Numbered from the stretch's first letter, positions 55,629 through 64,000 are shown. The stretch is 64,000 bases of DNA from Planococcus salinarum (GCF_007004625.1 NZ_VIFV01000014.1:1-64000), one strand, 5' to 3'. A program made the numbers and translations. Notes: generated by a model from the sequence alone, not told the origin.

Positions 55629-57125
55629 ATGAAAAAGGTAACAAATGTTTTCTGGATAGCGCTTGCGCTTGTCGCCTTGGCTGTAGGCTATGGTGCGCTG
55701 GCTCCGGATAGCTTCGCGTCAATTACAGACAGTATGAGAACGTTCCTGACCAACTCGTTTGGCTGGTATTATCTATTGATCGTATCTGTCATGGTACTAT
55801 TCTGTCTGTTTTTCCTCATAAGTCCAATGGGGCAGGTAAGACTGGGCAAAGACACGGATAAACCGGAATTTTCTTTTGCTACATGGATTGCCATGTTATT
55901 TTCTGCAGGCATGGGAATTGGGCTCGTATTCTGGGGAGCGGCTGAACCGCTTTCGCATTATGCGGTTGACCCGGCAACAGCTGAACCAGGAACAGCGGAG
56001 GCATTCCGTGAGTCCATGCGCGTCAGTTTTTTCCATTGGGGCATACATGCCTGGGCCATATACGCAGTAGTCGCAATGGCACTGGCTTATTCGCAATTCC
56101 GTAAAGGAGAGCCTGGGCTGATTTCAGCGACCCTGAAACCTCTTTTCGGAGACCGGATGAAAGGTGTCTGGGGAACGTTTGTTGATGTTATCGCTGTTTT
56201 TGCGACAGTCGTAGGCGTAGCGACCACACTTGGATTTGGTGCAATTCAAATCAATGGTGGTCTTGCTTATATGTTTGACGGCATTACGGCGGGCAGTTTT
56301 GTTACACAGCTCGTCATCATTGGTGTAGTAACAGTACTATTCATGTTTTCAGCTTGGACTGGGTTAAGCAAAGGGATTAAATATTTATCCAATACCAATA
56401 TGGTTCTTGCAGTACTCTTGCTGGTATTGGTCATCATTTTGGGACCGACTTTGCTTATATTCAATATGTTTACGGACACGCTCGGAACTTATCTCCAGAA
56501 TCTGGTCAGAATGAGTTTCCGTACGGCGCCGATCGATGGTGAAAATCGTGCCTGGATCGATGGCTGGACCATCTTCTATTGGGCATGGTGGATATCATGG
56601 GCGCCATTCGTCGGTATATTCATCGCCCGTATTTCGAAAGGTCGGACAATCCGCCAGTTCCTATTCGGTGTTCTGATGCTTCCGACATTAGTAAGCTTCT
56701 TTTGGTTTTCGGCTTTTGGTACGACTGCAATCGACGTACAGGACGGCGGTTTTGATATGTCAGGACTGATGCCTGAAGAAACACTGTTTGCCACGTTCTC
56801 ACAATTGCCGCTCGGCATTCTGATGTCGGTCGTAGCTGTATTATTGATTACTACTTTCTTCATCACTTCAGCGGATTCAGCGACATTTGTTCTCGGCATG
56901 CAGACAACGAATGGCTCACTTCATCCGCAGAATGCAGTGAAATTGACTTGGGGAGTTGCCCAGTCTTCAATAGCTGTGATTCTCTTGTCCACGGGTGGTT
57001 TGAATACACTGCAAACCGTACTGATCATTGCGGCATTCCCGTTTTCAATCATTATGCTCCTCATGATGGGTGCTTTCTACAAAGCGATGAACCTTGAATA
57101 CAAAGCAATAAAACGGAAACGATAA
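55629..57125 (+). CDS. BCCT-family glycine betaine/choline-type osmolyte transporter
   Basis: The 498-residue secondary transporter has about twelve membrane helices and belongs with OpuD/BetP. Conserved segments are the glycine-rich GMGIGLVFWGAAEPL of TM3 and the aromatic box WTIFYWAWWISWAPFVG of TM8. It imports compatible solutes with sodium. GGGGGACTTTGC precedes the ATG. Regulation through the upstream sigma-B-like promoter fits osmostress; in B. subtilis opuD and opuE are also stress-responsive. The C-terminal tail is short, so BetP-like osmosensing is uncertain. Confidence 0.94.
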   Translation: MKKVTNVFWIALALVALAVGYGALAPDSFASITDSMRTFLTNSFGWYYLLIVSVMVLFCLFFLISPMGQVRLGKDTDKPEFSFATWIAMLFSAGMGIGLVFWGAAEPLSHYAVDPATAEPGTAEAFRESMRVSFFHWGIHAWAIYAVVAMALAYSQFRKGEPGLISATLKPLFGDRMKGVWGTFVDVIAVFATVVGVATTLGFGAIQINGGLAYMFDGITAGSFVTQLVIIGVVTVLFMFSAWTGLSKGIKYLSNTNMVLAVLLLVLVIILGPTLLIFNMFTDTLGTYLQNLVRMSFRTAPIDGENRAWIDGWTIFYWAWWISWAPFVGIFIARISKGRTIRQFLFGVLMLPTLVSFFWFSAFGTTAIDVQDGGFDMSGLMPEETLFATFSQLPLGILMSVVAVLLITTFFITSADSATFVLGMQTTNGSLHPQNAVKLTWGVAQSSIAVILLSTGGLNTLQTVLIIAAFPFSIIMLLMMGAFYKAMNLEYKAIKRKR

Positions 57126-57138
57126 AACCGCAGACTTG

Positions 57139-57190
57139 AACTGCGCTTCCACAGCCGGATTATAATCCGGCCATGGAAGTGCAGTTTTTT
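57139..57190 (+). terminator. BCCT gene terminator
   Basis: A long two-part stem (ACTGC.CTTCCA and CCGGATT / AATCCGG, TGGAAG.GCAGT) is followed by T6. Confidence 0.9.
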
Positions 57191-57246
57191 ATGTTTGAAG
57201 AGCGTATAATGGATTATGGGAATAAATGAATGGAGGAAATTGTTTT

Positions 57247-58122
57247 ATGGAAAGACCACATGTATTATTGGTTGACGGCATGGCTTTACTGTTTCGTTCC
57301 TTCTTCGCGACTTCCGCAGTCGGCCAGTACTTCAGGACATCAGAAGGGCTCGCGACCAACGGAGTGCAAGGGTTTACGCGACACGTCCTTGCTGCCAAAA
57401 CAATGATGAAACCGACTCATATGGCAGTATGCTGGGATATGGGGGCCCATACGTTCCGAACTGATTTGTTTGATGGCTATAAAGCGAATCGGCCGGCACC
57501 GCCTGAAGATATGCTGCATCAATTTGATCTGGCGAAAAGTGTTTCCGAACAATTGGGCTGGCGCAATTTTGGAGAAAAGGGAATTGAAGCCGATGATTTT
57601 ATCGGATCCTTCACGAAACAATGGGAAGATGAAGTGGACTTTACGATCATTACCGGAGATAAAGATATGCTCCAACTGTTGAAGCCTTCCGTAAAGATCG
57701 CTTTCATGAAAAAAGGTTTTCACATATACGATATTTACACCGATCAGCGCTTCAGGGAAGAATATGAAATCGAACCGGATCAATTCGCAGATGTTAAGGC
57801 GTTCATGGGAGATGCAAGCGACGGCTATCCCGGAGTCAAAGGGATTGGGCCGAAGACAGCTTTGCAGCTGATCCGGAAATACGGCTCTACGGACGGAGTG
57901 CTGTCAGCGATCGATGAATTAAAACCGGCGCAAAAGAAAAAGATAGAAGAAAGCAAAAAGATGCTTCTTCTATCCAAAGAGCTTGCTGTGATTAAATGTG
58001 ATATTGCACTTGATATCCCTTTGAGTGACATCGCAGTGCAGCGATACACCGCTGACCATATCCGTCTTTGCGAAGATCAGCAATTGAATCTTCTGGCGCG
58101 GCAATTGGAAAAAAATCTTTAA
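57247..58122 (+). CDS. 5'-3' exonuclease (DNA polymerase I N-terminal domain-like)
   Basis: The 291-residue flap/5' nuclease corresponds to B. subtilis YpcP, a back-up for the PolA 5' nuclease in Okazaki-fragment and primer removal. The metal-binding acidic residues are in LLVDGMALLFR, GIEADDFIGSF and ITGDKDMLQLL; the helix-three-turn-helix region is GDASDGYPGVKGIGPKTALQ. The ATG at 57247 follows GGAGG with an 11-nt gap; an upstream ATG at 57226 precedes that site. It converges with the C39-like gene, 4 bp apart. Confidence 0.92.
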   Translation: MERPHVLLVDGMALLFRSFFATSAVGQYFRTSEGLATNGVQGFTRHVLAAKTMMKPTHMAVCWDMGAHTFRTDLFDGYKANRPAPPEDMLHQFDLAKSVSEQLGWRNFGEKGIEADDFIGSFTKQWEDEVDFTIITGDKDMLQLLKPSVKIAFMKKGFHIYDIYTDQRFREEYEIEPDQFADVKAFMGDASDGYPGVKGIGPKTALQLIRKYGSTDGVLSAIDELKPAQKKKIEESKKMLLLSKELAVIKCDIALDIPLSDIAVQRYTADHIRLCEDQQLNLLARQLEKNL

Positions 58123-58126
58123 AAAA

Positions 58127-58642
58127 TCATTCCGGAGGTAGTGGAACGATTTTGACAAAGCTCAGCACAGAGCGCTGGTCATGATAAGAAACTGTCTGGA
58201 CTTTACTCGGGCGGTTTCTTTTTCCGTTATCGTGAAAATACAGGATCACATCCCCATCTTTGTCCTCGAAGCCGATGAGTGGCACCCAATGGTACTTAAA
58301 CAGAGGCTTGGCAAACCACCGAAATGTGAAATAGCGGTCGAATTTCATCGCCAGTGGCCGTCCTGCCACAAGTTCCTGTTTCACTTCGGAAATCGAACGT
58401 GTTTTTTCAAGCTGGTAGCGACTGCCGGCAAACTTCCTGAAATTCCGAAGCAACCGCCACGTAAAAAGGCCGATTGGCGTTGTGCCGAGAAGCCTATATA
58501 CGTCATTGATTTCAAGATTGTTGTTTTCATAAAACCTGAAAATTGAGGCTGCAGTGACAGGGCCGCAAGCGGAACCGCGTTTTTTTCTGTCGATGGCATT
58601 ATCATATTGTGACATTCCTTCGAACGGCAGTATGACTTTCAC
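58127..58642 (-). CDS. Peptidase C39-like (papain-fold) family protein, cytoplasmic
   Basis: The 171-residue protein resembles Peptidase_C39_2: the nucleophile Cys26 in KRGSACGPVTAASI, His118 in KYHWVPLIGFED, and an Asp/Asn in YFHDNGKR. No signal peptide or ABC domain is present, so it is not a bacteriocin exporter. Start choice: GTG at 58642 lies 8 nt past GGAGGCG; an ATG at 58702 would add 20 residues and overlap the STAS gene but has no ribosome site. Substrate unknown. Co-oriented with the STAS gene upstream. Confidence 0.7.
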   Translation of the reverse strand: MKVILPFEGMSQYDNAIDRKKRGSACGPVTAASIFRFYENNNLEINDVYRLLGTTPIGLFTWRLLRNFRKFAGSRYQLEKTRSISEVKQELVAGRPLAMKFDRYFTFRWFAKPLFKYHWVPLIGFEDKDGDVILYFHDNGKRNRPSKVQTVSYHDQRSVLSFVKIVPLPPE

Positions 58643-58688
58643 AACACTCGCCTCCAACTTTATCCTGAACTGCTCTGATGAAAGAATC

Positions 58689-59135
58689 TTATTTTCTTCC
58701 ATCCAATATCTGTTTCAGCGCAGCACGGAAATTCTGATACACTTCCAACTCCACATGGATGCCCGCACGGACAATTTCCCGTACAAAGCGTGGGTTGAAA
58801 CCCACATAAATCGAACGAAGTCCCATCAATTTCAGGGAATTGTTCAACATCGTCAGCTCACTTGCAAGCTCTCTGTAGTCGAAAGTTTGGACGTCTTCTG
58901 ACTGGACTCCTGTAAAATCGAAGATGACACATTCTGTTTCGCGGTTGTCGGCCGCATATTGTAATGCTTTCGTGCGAATCAATTCAAACCGGTCAGCTGA
59001 AACGATGCCCGCTATCGGAATTAGAATGGTCTGTGGCACGATTGACGGAATGATTGGCGCAGACATGTTTTTGATGACCATTTCGTAATATTTTACGAGG
59101 TCTTTTAATTCACTGATCTCTTTTTGGGGATCCAC
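58689..59135 (-). CDS. STAS-domain protein (RsbR/RsbS-like)
   Basis: The 148-residue protein has an N-terminal coiled helix (KEISELKDLVKYYEMVIKN) and a STAS domain from IPSIVPQTILIPIAG through ECVIFDFTGVQSEDVQTFDY to LRSIYVGFNPRFVREI. RsbR-type stressosome proteins share this layout with a larger sensor, absent here. The conserved phosphorylatable Thr/Ser of RsbR is not obvious. Start is GTG at 59135 behind GAGGTG. A role in sigma-B signalling is possible, given the sigma-B-type promoter nearby, but unproven. Confidence 0.8.
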   Translation of the reverse strand: MDPQKEISELKDLVKYYEMVIKNMSAPIIPSIVPQTILIPIAGIVSADRFELIRTKALQYAADNRETECVIFDFTGVQSEDVQTFDYRELASELTMLNNSLKLMGLRSIYVGFNPRFVREIVRAGIHVELEVYQNFRAALKQILDGRK

Positions 59136-59173
59136 AATGACACCTCACTAAATTTGGTAACTTAATTATACAG

Positions 59174-59200
59174 TAAAAAAGAATAGACATGAGCCTATTC
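59174..59200 (-). terminator. Terminator of the thioredoxin gene
   Basis: On the minus strand GAATAG, 8-nt loop, CTATTC, T6. It overlaps the stop codon. Confidence 0.75.
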
Positions 59201-59515
59201 CGGTTGTTTTGCTAAAAATTCGGTGACCTCTTCCGGTGACTTAGCGTTTGCACTGTGAAGGTGAGCTGTTTTTTCCCCCTGCTTAAAGATCAACAGGCTC
59301 GGAATCCCCATGACTTCATAGTTTTCGGCGATTTCCGGCAGTTCATCACGATTTAAATCGAACCACTGGTATTGGCTGTATTCAGCCATAATCGGGTCGA
59401 TGAACATATCCATGCGTGTGCAATCCGGACACCAGCCCGCCTGGAATTTCACGATGATCGGCTGATCGCCAGTAATTGCTGTTTGGAACTCTTCATTCGT
59501 TTTTATCGGTTTCAT
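59195..59515 (-). CDS. Thioredoxin family protein
   Basis: The 106-residue thioredoxin-fold protein has active site WCPDC (Cys29 and Cys32) and the cis-proline motif MGIPSLLIF. CPDC differs from the CGPC of housekeeping thioredoxin; proteins of this YtpP/Bdb-like type act as thiol reductases, some for bacillithiolated proteins, though that is an analogy. CAGGAGGGTAATTT precedes the ATG. It has its own terminator and is divergent from the fad operon. Confidence 0.88.
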   Translation of the reverse strand: MKPIKTNEEFQTAITGDQPIIVKFQAGWCPDCTRMDMFIDPIMAEYSQYQWFDLNRDELPEIAENYEVMGIPSLLIFKQGEKTAHLHSANAKSPEEVTEFLAKQPE

Positions 59516-59628
59516 AAATTACCCTCCTGTTGTTTCTTCTATATTACTTCAACTTTTACAGTGTACCTTTCAAATGCTTTTTCGAAAAGAAAAGAATCTT
59601 GCGCGGCCAAATTTTTAACGATTAAATA

Positions 59629-59657
59629 TTGCGAAAAAAAGGAAAATAACTTACACT
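59629..59657 (+). promoter_or_regulatory. Promoter of the fadNAE operon
   Basis: TTGCGA, a 17-nt spacer and TACACT lie 82 bp upstream of fadN and 41 bp upstream of the FadR operator. Confidence 0.7.
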
Positions 59658-59697
59658 AATGGATATAGAGAACGTTCTATTTTTTTTCGCTTAAAAA

Positions 59698-59715
59698 TGA
59701 ATGAGTATTCATTCA
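59698..59715. promoter_or_regulatory. FadR operator of fadNAE
   Basis: TGAATGAGTATTCATTCA is an 18-bp palindrome matching the Bacillus FadR (YsiA) consensus TGAATGA-NTAN-TCATTCA at the palindromic positions. It lies between promoter and start codon, so it would act as a roadblock released by long-chain acyl-CoA. Confidence 0.9.
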
Positions 59716-59738
59716 AAAAATTTGAGGAGGGTTTGCTA

Positions 59739-62123
59739 GTGGCATACCAAATAAGAAAAGCAGCAGTAATCGGATCCGGAGTCATGGGTTCAGGGATTGC
59801 AGCGCATCTTGCAAACATAGGAATTCCGGTATTATTACTGGATATAGTTCCGCGTGAAGTGACGGAAGCGGAACAGGCGAAAGGTCTGACGCTTGAAGAT
59901 CATGCAGTTCGCAACCGTATCGCAACAACTTCAATCCAGAAATTATTGAAACAGAAACCGGCTCCTCTGACGGCCAAAAAGAATTTGGACCTTATCACCC
60001 CGGGGAATCTTGAAGACGATATGGAGAAACTTGCAGACGTTGATTGGATTGTGGAAGTGATAGTTGAAAATCTCGACGTAAAAAAATCTTTGTATGAAAA
60101 AGTTGATGCCGTTAGAAAACCCGGTACAATCATTTCATCGAATACTTCAGGAATCAGCATTGATGCGATGGCTGAAGGCCGTTCGGAGGATTTCAGCAAG
60201 CATTTCCTTGGGACCCATTTCTTCAACCCACCGCGCTACCTGAAACTTTTGGAAGTAATTCCTGCAGCGACAACGGCGCCGGAAATCGTAGAATTCATGA
60301 CTGCTTTTGGAGAAGACGTTCTGGGCAAAGGAGTCGTTATCGCGAAAGATACACCTAATTTCATTGCGAACCGCATTGGAACTTACGGGTTATTGGTGAC
60401 ACTCCGTGAAATGCAGAGCCGTGGCTATTCCATCGGTGAAGTGGATTCTGTAACCGGACCTTTGATCGGACGTCCGAAATCCGCTACTTTCCGTACACTG
60501 GATGTAGTCGGCCTCGATACATTCATGCATGTGGCGAAGAACGTCTACGATAAAACTGAAGGTGAAGAACAAAAAGTTTTTGAAGCTCCTGCTTTTATGA
60601 AACAAATGGTCGAAAACGGTTGGATTGGCGCAAAATCGGGGCAAGGTTTCTTCCTGAAAAAAGACAAGGAAATTCTTGAACTCGATCCGGAAACAATGGA
60701 ATACCGTCCTGCGGGCAAGTTGAGAACGCCTTCACAGGAAATGGCCAAAGCGCAAAAAGGGTTTGCGGCGAAGATGAAAACCCTGGTCTATGCAGACGAC
60801 CGCACAGGAGAGTTGTTGTGGAACATCCTTGCACCAGTTCTTCGCTATTCTGCCGAATTGAATGGAGAAATCGCCGACGACATCGTCTCAATCGACAATG
60901 CTATGAAATGGGGCTTCGGCTGGAACCAGGGACCATTCGAAATTTGGGATGCAATCGGTGTTGAGAAATCCGTTGCAAAAATGAAGGAAGAAGGGCATGA
61001 CGTGCCTGCCTTCGCTCAAAATCTGCTGGACAGCGGCAATGAGACGTTCTACAAAGAAGTGGACGGCGATCTTCATTTCTTTAATGGGTCAGGTTATGAA
61101 GCTGTTCCGTTAAATGAAAAAGTGATCGACTTGAAGCGCTATAAGAAAAAGCATGGCGTTATCAAATCCAATACAGGTGCAAGCCTGATAGATCTTGGGG
61201 ATGGCATAGCTCTTCTTGAATTCCATTCACAATCAAATGCAATCGGCCTTGATATCATGCAAATGATCAATTTCGCGGTCGATGAAGTCGAGAAAAATTA
61301 CAAAGGCCTTGTCATCGGCAACCAGGGCAAAAATTTCTGTGTTGGTGCCAACCTCGGCATGATCCTGATGGAAGCACAGGATGACAATATTTTCGAACTT
61401 GATTTCACGATCAAGACGTTCCAAAACGCGATGATGAAAATCAAATACAGTTCAAAACCTGTTGTAGCTGCACCATTTGGTATGTCGCTTGGCGGCGGAG
61501 CTGAAGTAGCTCTTCCGGCCGCGCATATACAGGCTTCAATGGAAACTTATATGGGACTTGTCGAAGCGGGTGTCGGGCTGATTCCTGGCGGTGGCGGAAA
61601 CAAGGAACTTTATATGAAACACCTGAAAGGCTTGCCGAATGGCATCGATTTCGATTTGCAGAATGTCGCAAGCAAAGTATTCGAATCCATCGCGATGGCA
61701 AAAGTGTCCACTTCTGCTGAAGAAGCGCGTGAAACTAACTTCCTGAACTTTGTGGATGGTATCAGTGTCAACAGCGACCACTTGATTCATGATGCAAAAC
61801 AGGCAGCATTGTCTTTATATGAGAATGGCTACAAAGCGCCGAAACGGGAAAAAGTGCCTGTAACCGGCGAACCGGGTTATGCGACCTTATTGCTTGGTGC
61901 TGAGGGGATGTTCCTTTCCGGCTATATCAGTGAATATGATCTGAAAATCGCTCAAAAATTGGCGTTTGTCCTATCAGGTGGCAAAGTTCCATACGGCACC
62001 AAAGTGGATGAGCAATATTTGCTCGACCTTGAACGCCAGGCCTTCCTGAGCTTGGTGGCTCAGCCGAAAACCCAGCAGCGCATGCAGCATATGCTTGTTA
62101 AAGGAAAACCATTACGCAATTGA
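59739..62123 (+). CDS. fadN: 3-hydroxyacyl-CoA dehydrogenase / enoyl-CoA hydratase
   Basis: FadN carries the hydration and dehydrogenation steps of fatty-acid beta-oxidation. The 794 residues begin with the NAD loop IGSGVMGSGIAAHLA, followed by the dehydrogenase signature HFFNPPRYLKLLEVI and C-terminal HCDH domains. The last third is a crotonase domain (APFGMSLGGGAEVALP, EAGVGLIPGGGGNKEL). Start is GTG at 59739 behind GAGGAGGG, aligning with the B. subtilis start; the frame further upstream runs through the FadR operator. First gene of fadNAE. Confidence 0.95.
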   Translation: MAYQIRKAAVIGSGVMGSGIAAHLANIGIPVLLLDIVPREVTEAEQAKGLTLEDHAVRNRIATTSIQKLLKQKPAPLTAKKNLDLITPGNLEDDMEKLADVDWIVEVIVENLDVKKSLYEKVDAVRKPGTIISSNTSGISIDAMAEGRSEDFSKHFLGTHFFNPPRYLKLLEVIPAATTAPEIVEFMTAFGEDVLGKGVVIAKDTPNFIANRIGTYGLLVTLREMQSRGYSIGEVDSVTGPLIGRPKSATFRTLDVVGLDTFMHVAKNVYDKTEGEEQKVFEAPAFMKQMVENGWIGAKSGQGFFLKKDKEILELDPETMEYRPAGKLRTPSQEMAKAQKGFAAKMKTLVYADDRTGELLWNILAPVLRYSAELNGEIADDIVSIDNAMKWGFGWNQGPFEIWDAIGVEKSVAKMKEEGHDVPAFAQNLLDSGNETFYKEVDGDLHFFNGSGYEAVPLNEKVIDLKRYKKKHGVIKSNTGASLIDLGDGIALLEFHSQSNAIGLDIMQMINFAVDEVEKNYKGLVIGNQGKNFCVGANLGMILMEAQDDNIFELDFTIKTFQNAMMKIKYSSKPVVAAPFGMSLGGGAEVALPAAHIQASMETYMGLVEAGVGLIPGGGGNKELYMKHLKGLPNGIDFDLQNVASKVFESIAMAKVSTSAEEARETNFLNFVDGISVNSDHLIHDAKQAALSLYENGYKAPKREKVPVTGEPGYATLLLGAEGMFLSGYISEYDLKIAQKLAFVLSGGKVPYGTKVDEQYLLDLERQAFLSLVAQPKTQQRMQHMLVKGKPLRN

Positions 62124-62150
62124 TCCAAAGATATTAAAGGAGGAAAAGAT

Positions 62151-63326
62151 ATGCGCGAAGCAGTAATCGTGGCCAGTGCCAGAACACCGGTCGGAAAAGC
62201 GAAAAAAGGTTCTCTTGCATCAGTGCGGCCGGATGATTTCGGCGCATTGGTTGTTAGAGAAACGTTGAACCGGGCCGGTGGATATGACGGTCCAATCGAT
62301 GACTTGATTATGGGCTGTGCAATGCCCGAAGCAGAGCAGGGCATGAATATCGCCCGGAACATCGGTGCTTTGGCGGGCTTGCCGGATACAACACCGGCAG
62401 TTACAGTCAACCGCTTCTGTTCTTCAGGCCTTCAGTCGATCGCCTATGCAGCCGAACGCATCATGGTCGGCCATGCGGAAGCGATCATCGCCGGTGGTGT
62501 TGAATCGATGAGCATGGTACCGATGATGGGCAACGTTATCCGTCCGAATGCTAAGCTGGCGGAAACTGCCCCTCAGTACTATATGAGCATGGGCCACACA
62601 GCAGAGCAGGTGGCAACTCAATACGGCGTCAGCCGCGAAGACCAGGACGCTTTTTCAGTCCGTTCGCATGAAAATGCTGCAGCGGCAATTGAAAAAGGCC
62701 ATTTCAAAGATGAAATCGTACCGGTAGAAGTGACAAAGCGTTATGTGGATGAAAACAATAAATACCAGGAAAAATCCTTCATGTTCGAAATGGATGAAGG
62801 CGTCCGCCATGGTACGTCGATCCAGACATTGAACAAACTGCGCGCGGCCTTCTCGGCACGCGGTTCTGTAACAGCCGGCAACTCTTCACAGACTTCCGAT
62901 GGTGCAGGTGCAGTATTGGTGATGGACCGTGAAAAAGCTGAAGCATTGGGCCTCAAACCGATCGCGAAATTCCGTTCATTCGCAACAGGCGGCGTTCCAC
63001 CGGAAATAATGGGCATCGGACCGATTGAAGCGATTCCAAAAGCTTTGAAACTTGCAGGCCTGACAATTGACGACATTGATGTCTGGGAACTCAACGAAGC
63101 GTTCGCTTCCCAATCTTTGGCGGTTATCAGAAAACTGAATCTTGATATCAACAAAGTCAACTTGAACGGCGGCGCAATCGCGCTTGGCCACCCACTGGGT
63201 GCAACCGGTTCTGTACTGACAATCCGCATGCTGAGTGAACTGAAGCGCCAGGGCAAACAATTCGGCGTTGTCACAATGTGTATCGGCGGAGGAATGGGCG
63301 CGGCAGGCGTCTTTGAAATGCTGTAG
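62151..63326 (+). CDS. fadA: Acetyl-CoA C-acyltransferase (3-ketoacyl-CoA thiolase)
   Basis: FadA cleaves 3-ketoacyl-CoA with CoA to acetyl-CoA, the last step of the beta-oxidation cycle. The 391 residues have acyl-accepting Cys90 in NRFCSSGLQS, the His of ALGHPLGATG and the second Cys in VTMCIGGGMGAAG. AAAGGAGGAAAAGAT precedes the ATG, 27 bp after fadN. Confidence 0.97.
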   Translation: MREAVIVASARTPVGKAKKGSLASVRPDDFGALVVRETLNRAGGYDGPIDDLIMGCAMPEAEQGMNIARNIGALAGLPDTTPAVTVNRFCSSGLQSIAYAAERIMVGHAEAIIAGGVESMSMVPMMGNVIRPNAKLAETAPQYYMSMGHTAEQVATQYGVSREDQDAFSVRSHENAAAAIEKGHFKDEIVPVEVTKRYVDENNKYQEKSFMFEMDEGVRHGTSIQTLNKLRAAFSARGSVTAGNSSQTSDGAGAVLVMDREKAEALGLKPIAKFRSFATGGVPPEIMGIGPIEAIPKALKLAGLTIDDIDVWELNEAFASQSLAVIRKLNLDINKVNLNGGAIALGHPLGATGSVLTIRMLSELKRQGKQFGVVTMCIGGGMGAAGVFEML

Positions 63327-63370
63327 GTTTTTTATAGTTAGTCTATGAATGAGTCCGATGAAAATGCTCC

Positions 63371-63465
63371 AGGCGGACGCTTTCCGCGGGCATGGCCTCA
63401 GCCTCCTCGGCGCTTCGCTTCTGCGGGGTCTTCGTCTCATGTTATTCCCGCAGGAGTCGCCGCCT
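63371..63465 (-). repeat. Family-A palindromic repeat, copy A4 (inverted)
   Basis: The element lies in reverse orientation: terminal stem AGGCGG (63371-63376) with CCGCCT (63460-63465), core TTTCCGCGGG ... CCTCCTCGG ... CTGCGGGGTC ... CCCGCAGGAGTCG. It sits between fadA and fadE inside the operon. Confidence 0.8.
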
Positions 63466-63493
63466 TCCGCAATTTCATCTAAAGTTCTAAATA

Positions 63494-63627
63494 AGATATG
63501 GAGCAAAACAGCGAAGACGCCATGGGGACCAAGCGAAGTGTTGAGATCCACTCGGGCGAAGTGAAACGAGCCCGAGTTAGCTCAGCGCGAGCCCCCAGGC
63601 AAGCGAAGCTGTTTTGCGGAATATCGG
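63494..63627 (-). repeat. Family-B palindromic repeat, copy B4 (inverted)
   Basis: The ends are AGATATGGAGCAAAACAGC and GCTGTTTTGCGGAATATC, with inner stems ACTCGGGC / GCCCGAGT. Read on the minus strand the B-A order seen elsewhere is kept. Together with A4 it fills the 360-bp gap between fadA and fadE. Confidence 0.8.
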
Positions 63628-63686
63628 CTATCTAAAATAATTTTATTTAAAGTCATAAAAGCTTTATAAAATAGGAGGAATATAAA

Positions 63687-64000
63687 ATGTCAGAATCAAA
63701 AACATTGATCAAAGGCGGAAGCTTCCTGATTGAAGACGCAGATCTTTCACGCGTATTTACACCGGAAGATTTCACAGAAGAGCAAAAAATGATCGCCAAA
63801 TCAACTGAGGATTACGTAAACATGGACGTAATGCCGGTTGTTGAAAACCTCGAAAACCACGAGTTCGAACATTCCGTACGCCTATTGAAAAAAGCAGGTG
63901 AATTGGGTCTTTTGGGTGCAGATGTACCTGAGCAATACGGCGGTTTGGGTCTGGACAAAATTGCTTCAGCTTTGATTGCTGAAAAAATGTCCAAAGCCGG
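63687..64000 (+). CDS. fadE: Acyl-CoA dehydrogenase, partial (runs off the window)
   Basis: The first 104 residues of an acyl-CoA dehydrogenase (FAD-dependent first step of beta-oxidation) are present: LIKGGSFLIEDADLSRVFTPE matches the start of B. subtilis FadE, then FTEEQKMIAKST and LGADVPEQYGGLGLDKIAS, the N-terminal helical domain. ATAGGAGGAATATAAA precedes the ATG. It is third in fadNAE but separated from fadA by the A4-B4 repeats. The catalytic Glu region lies beyond the window. Confidence 0.93.
   Translation, partial: MSESKTLIKGGSFLIEDADLSRVFTPEDFTEEQKMIAKSTEDYVNMDVMPVVENLENHEFEHSVRLLKKAGELGLLGADVPEQYGGLGLDKIASALIAEKMSKA

Overview
This 64-kb window is a piece of chromosome from a low-to-mid GC Bacillota, most likely a Planococcaceae member (Planococcus, Planomicrobium or Sporosarcina type). 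Three things point there: gene order follows Bacillus subtilis closely (yhzC-comK; uvrB-uvrA-yvlB; hprK-lgt-yvoD-ppaX-yvoF-hisZGDBHAFI; yvcD-trxB-nudix-rapZ-yvcK-whiA-crh-clpP; cggR-gap-pgk-tpiA-gpmI-eno-secG-est-rnr-smpB-ssrA); ribosome binding sites are strong AGGAGG types with many TTG and GTG starts; and Bacillus-type operators (LexA, CtsR, CggR, FadR) and a sigma-B promoter can be read by eye.

Layout: 1-4.5 kb holds an enoyl-CoA hydratase, a UbiB-type kinase, a YhjD-like protein, ComK and a small IDEAL-domain protein. 4.5-12.3 kb holds uvrBA, a DUF4097 protein, a Yip1 membrane protein and a DUF1801 protein. 12.6-16.6 kb is the hprK-lgt-ppaX cluster and 16.6-23.0 kb a complete eight-gene histidine operon without hisC. 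23.1-30.9 kb holds a TPR protein, trxB, a nudix hydrolase, rapZ, yvcK, whiA, crh and clpP, then tRNA-Arg(CCG). 31.6-39.3 kb is the CggR-controlled lower glycolytic operon plus secG; 39.8-43.8 kb is carboxylesterase, RNase R, SmpB and tmRNA.

The accessory part is a genomic island of about 9.9 kb integrated in the 3' end of ssrA. It is bounded by a perfect 95-bp direct repeat (43749-43843 and 53640-53734) and is visibly AT-richer than its flanks. It carries a tyrosine integrase, a putative structured regulatory RNA with an 18-codon reading frame, an HNH nuclease, a winged-helix (Rep-like) protein behind short direct repeats, a ribbon-helix-helix/DUF1413 repressor with a striking 34-bp inverted-repeat operator, and a defence block: Vsr, a C5-cytosine methyltransferase, an MvaI/BcnI-type restriction enzyme, an XRE controller and an AIPR-family protein with an Mrr-like nuclease motif.

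After the island come an aldo/keto reductase, a BCCT osmolyte transporter with a sigma-B-type promoter, a 5'-3' exonuclease, a C39-like protein, a STAS protein, a thioredoxin, and the FadR-controlled fatty-acid oxidation operon fadN-fadA-fadE (fadE runs off the end).

The core intergenic regions carry a second unusual layer: two families of large palindromic repeats (here A and B), usually found as a B-A pair, plus a third module (C) that ends in a hairpin whose sequence differs at every site. The arms of the stems change in a compensatory way between copies, so base pairing rather than sequence is what is conserved.
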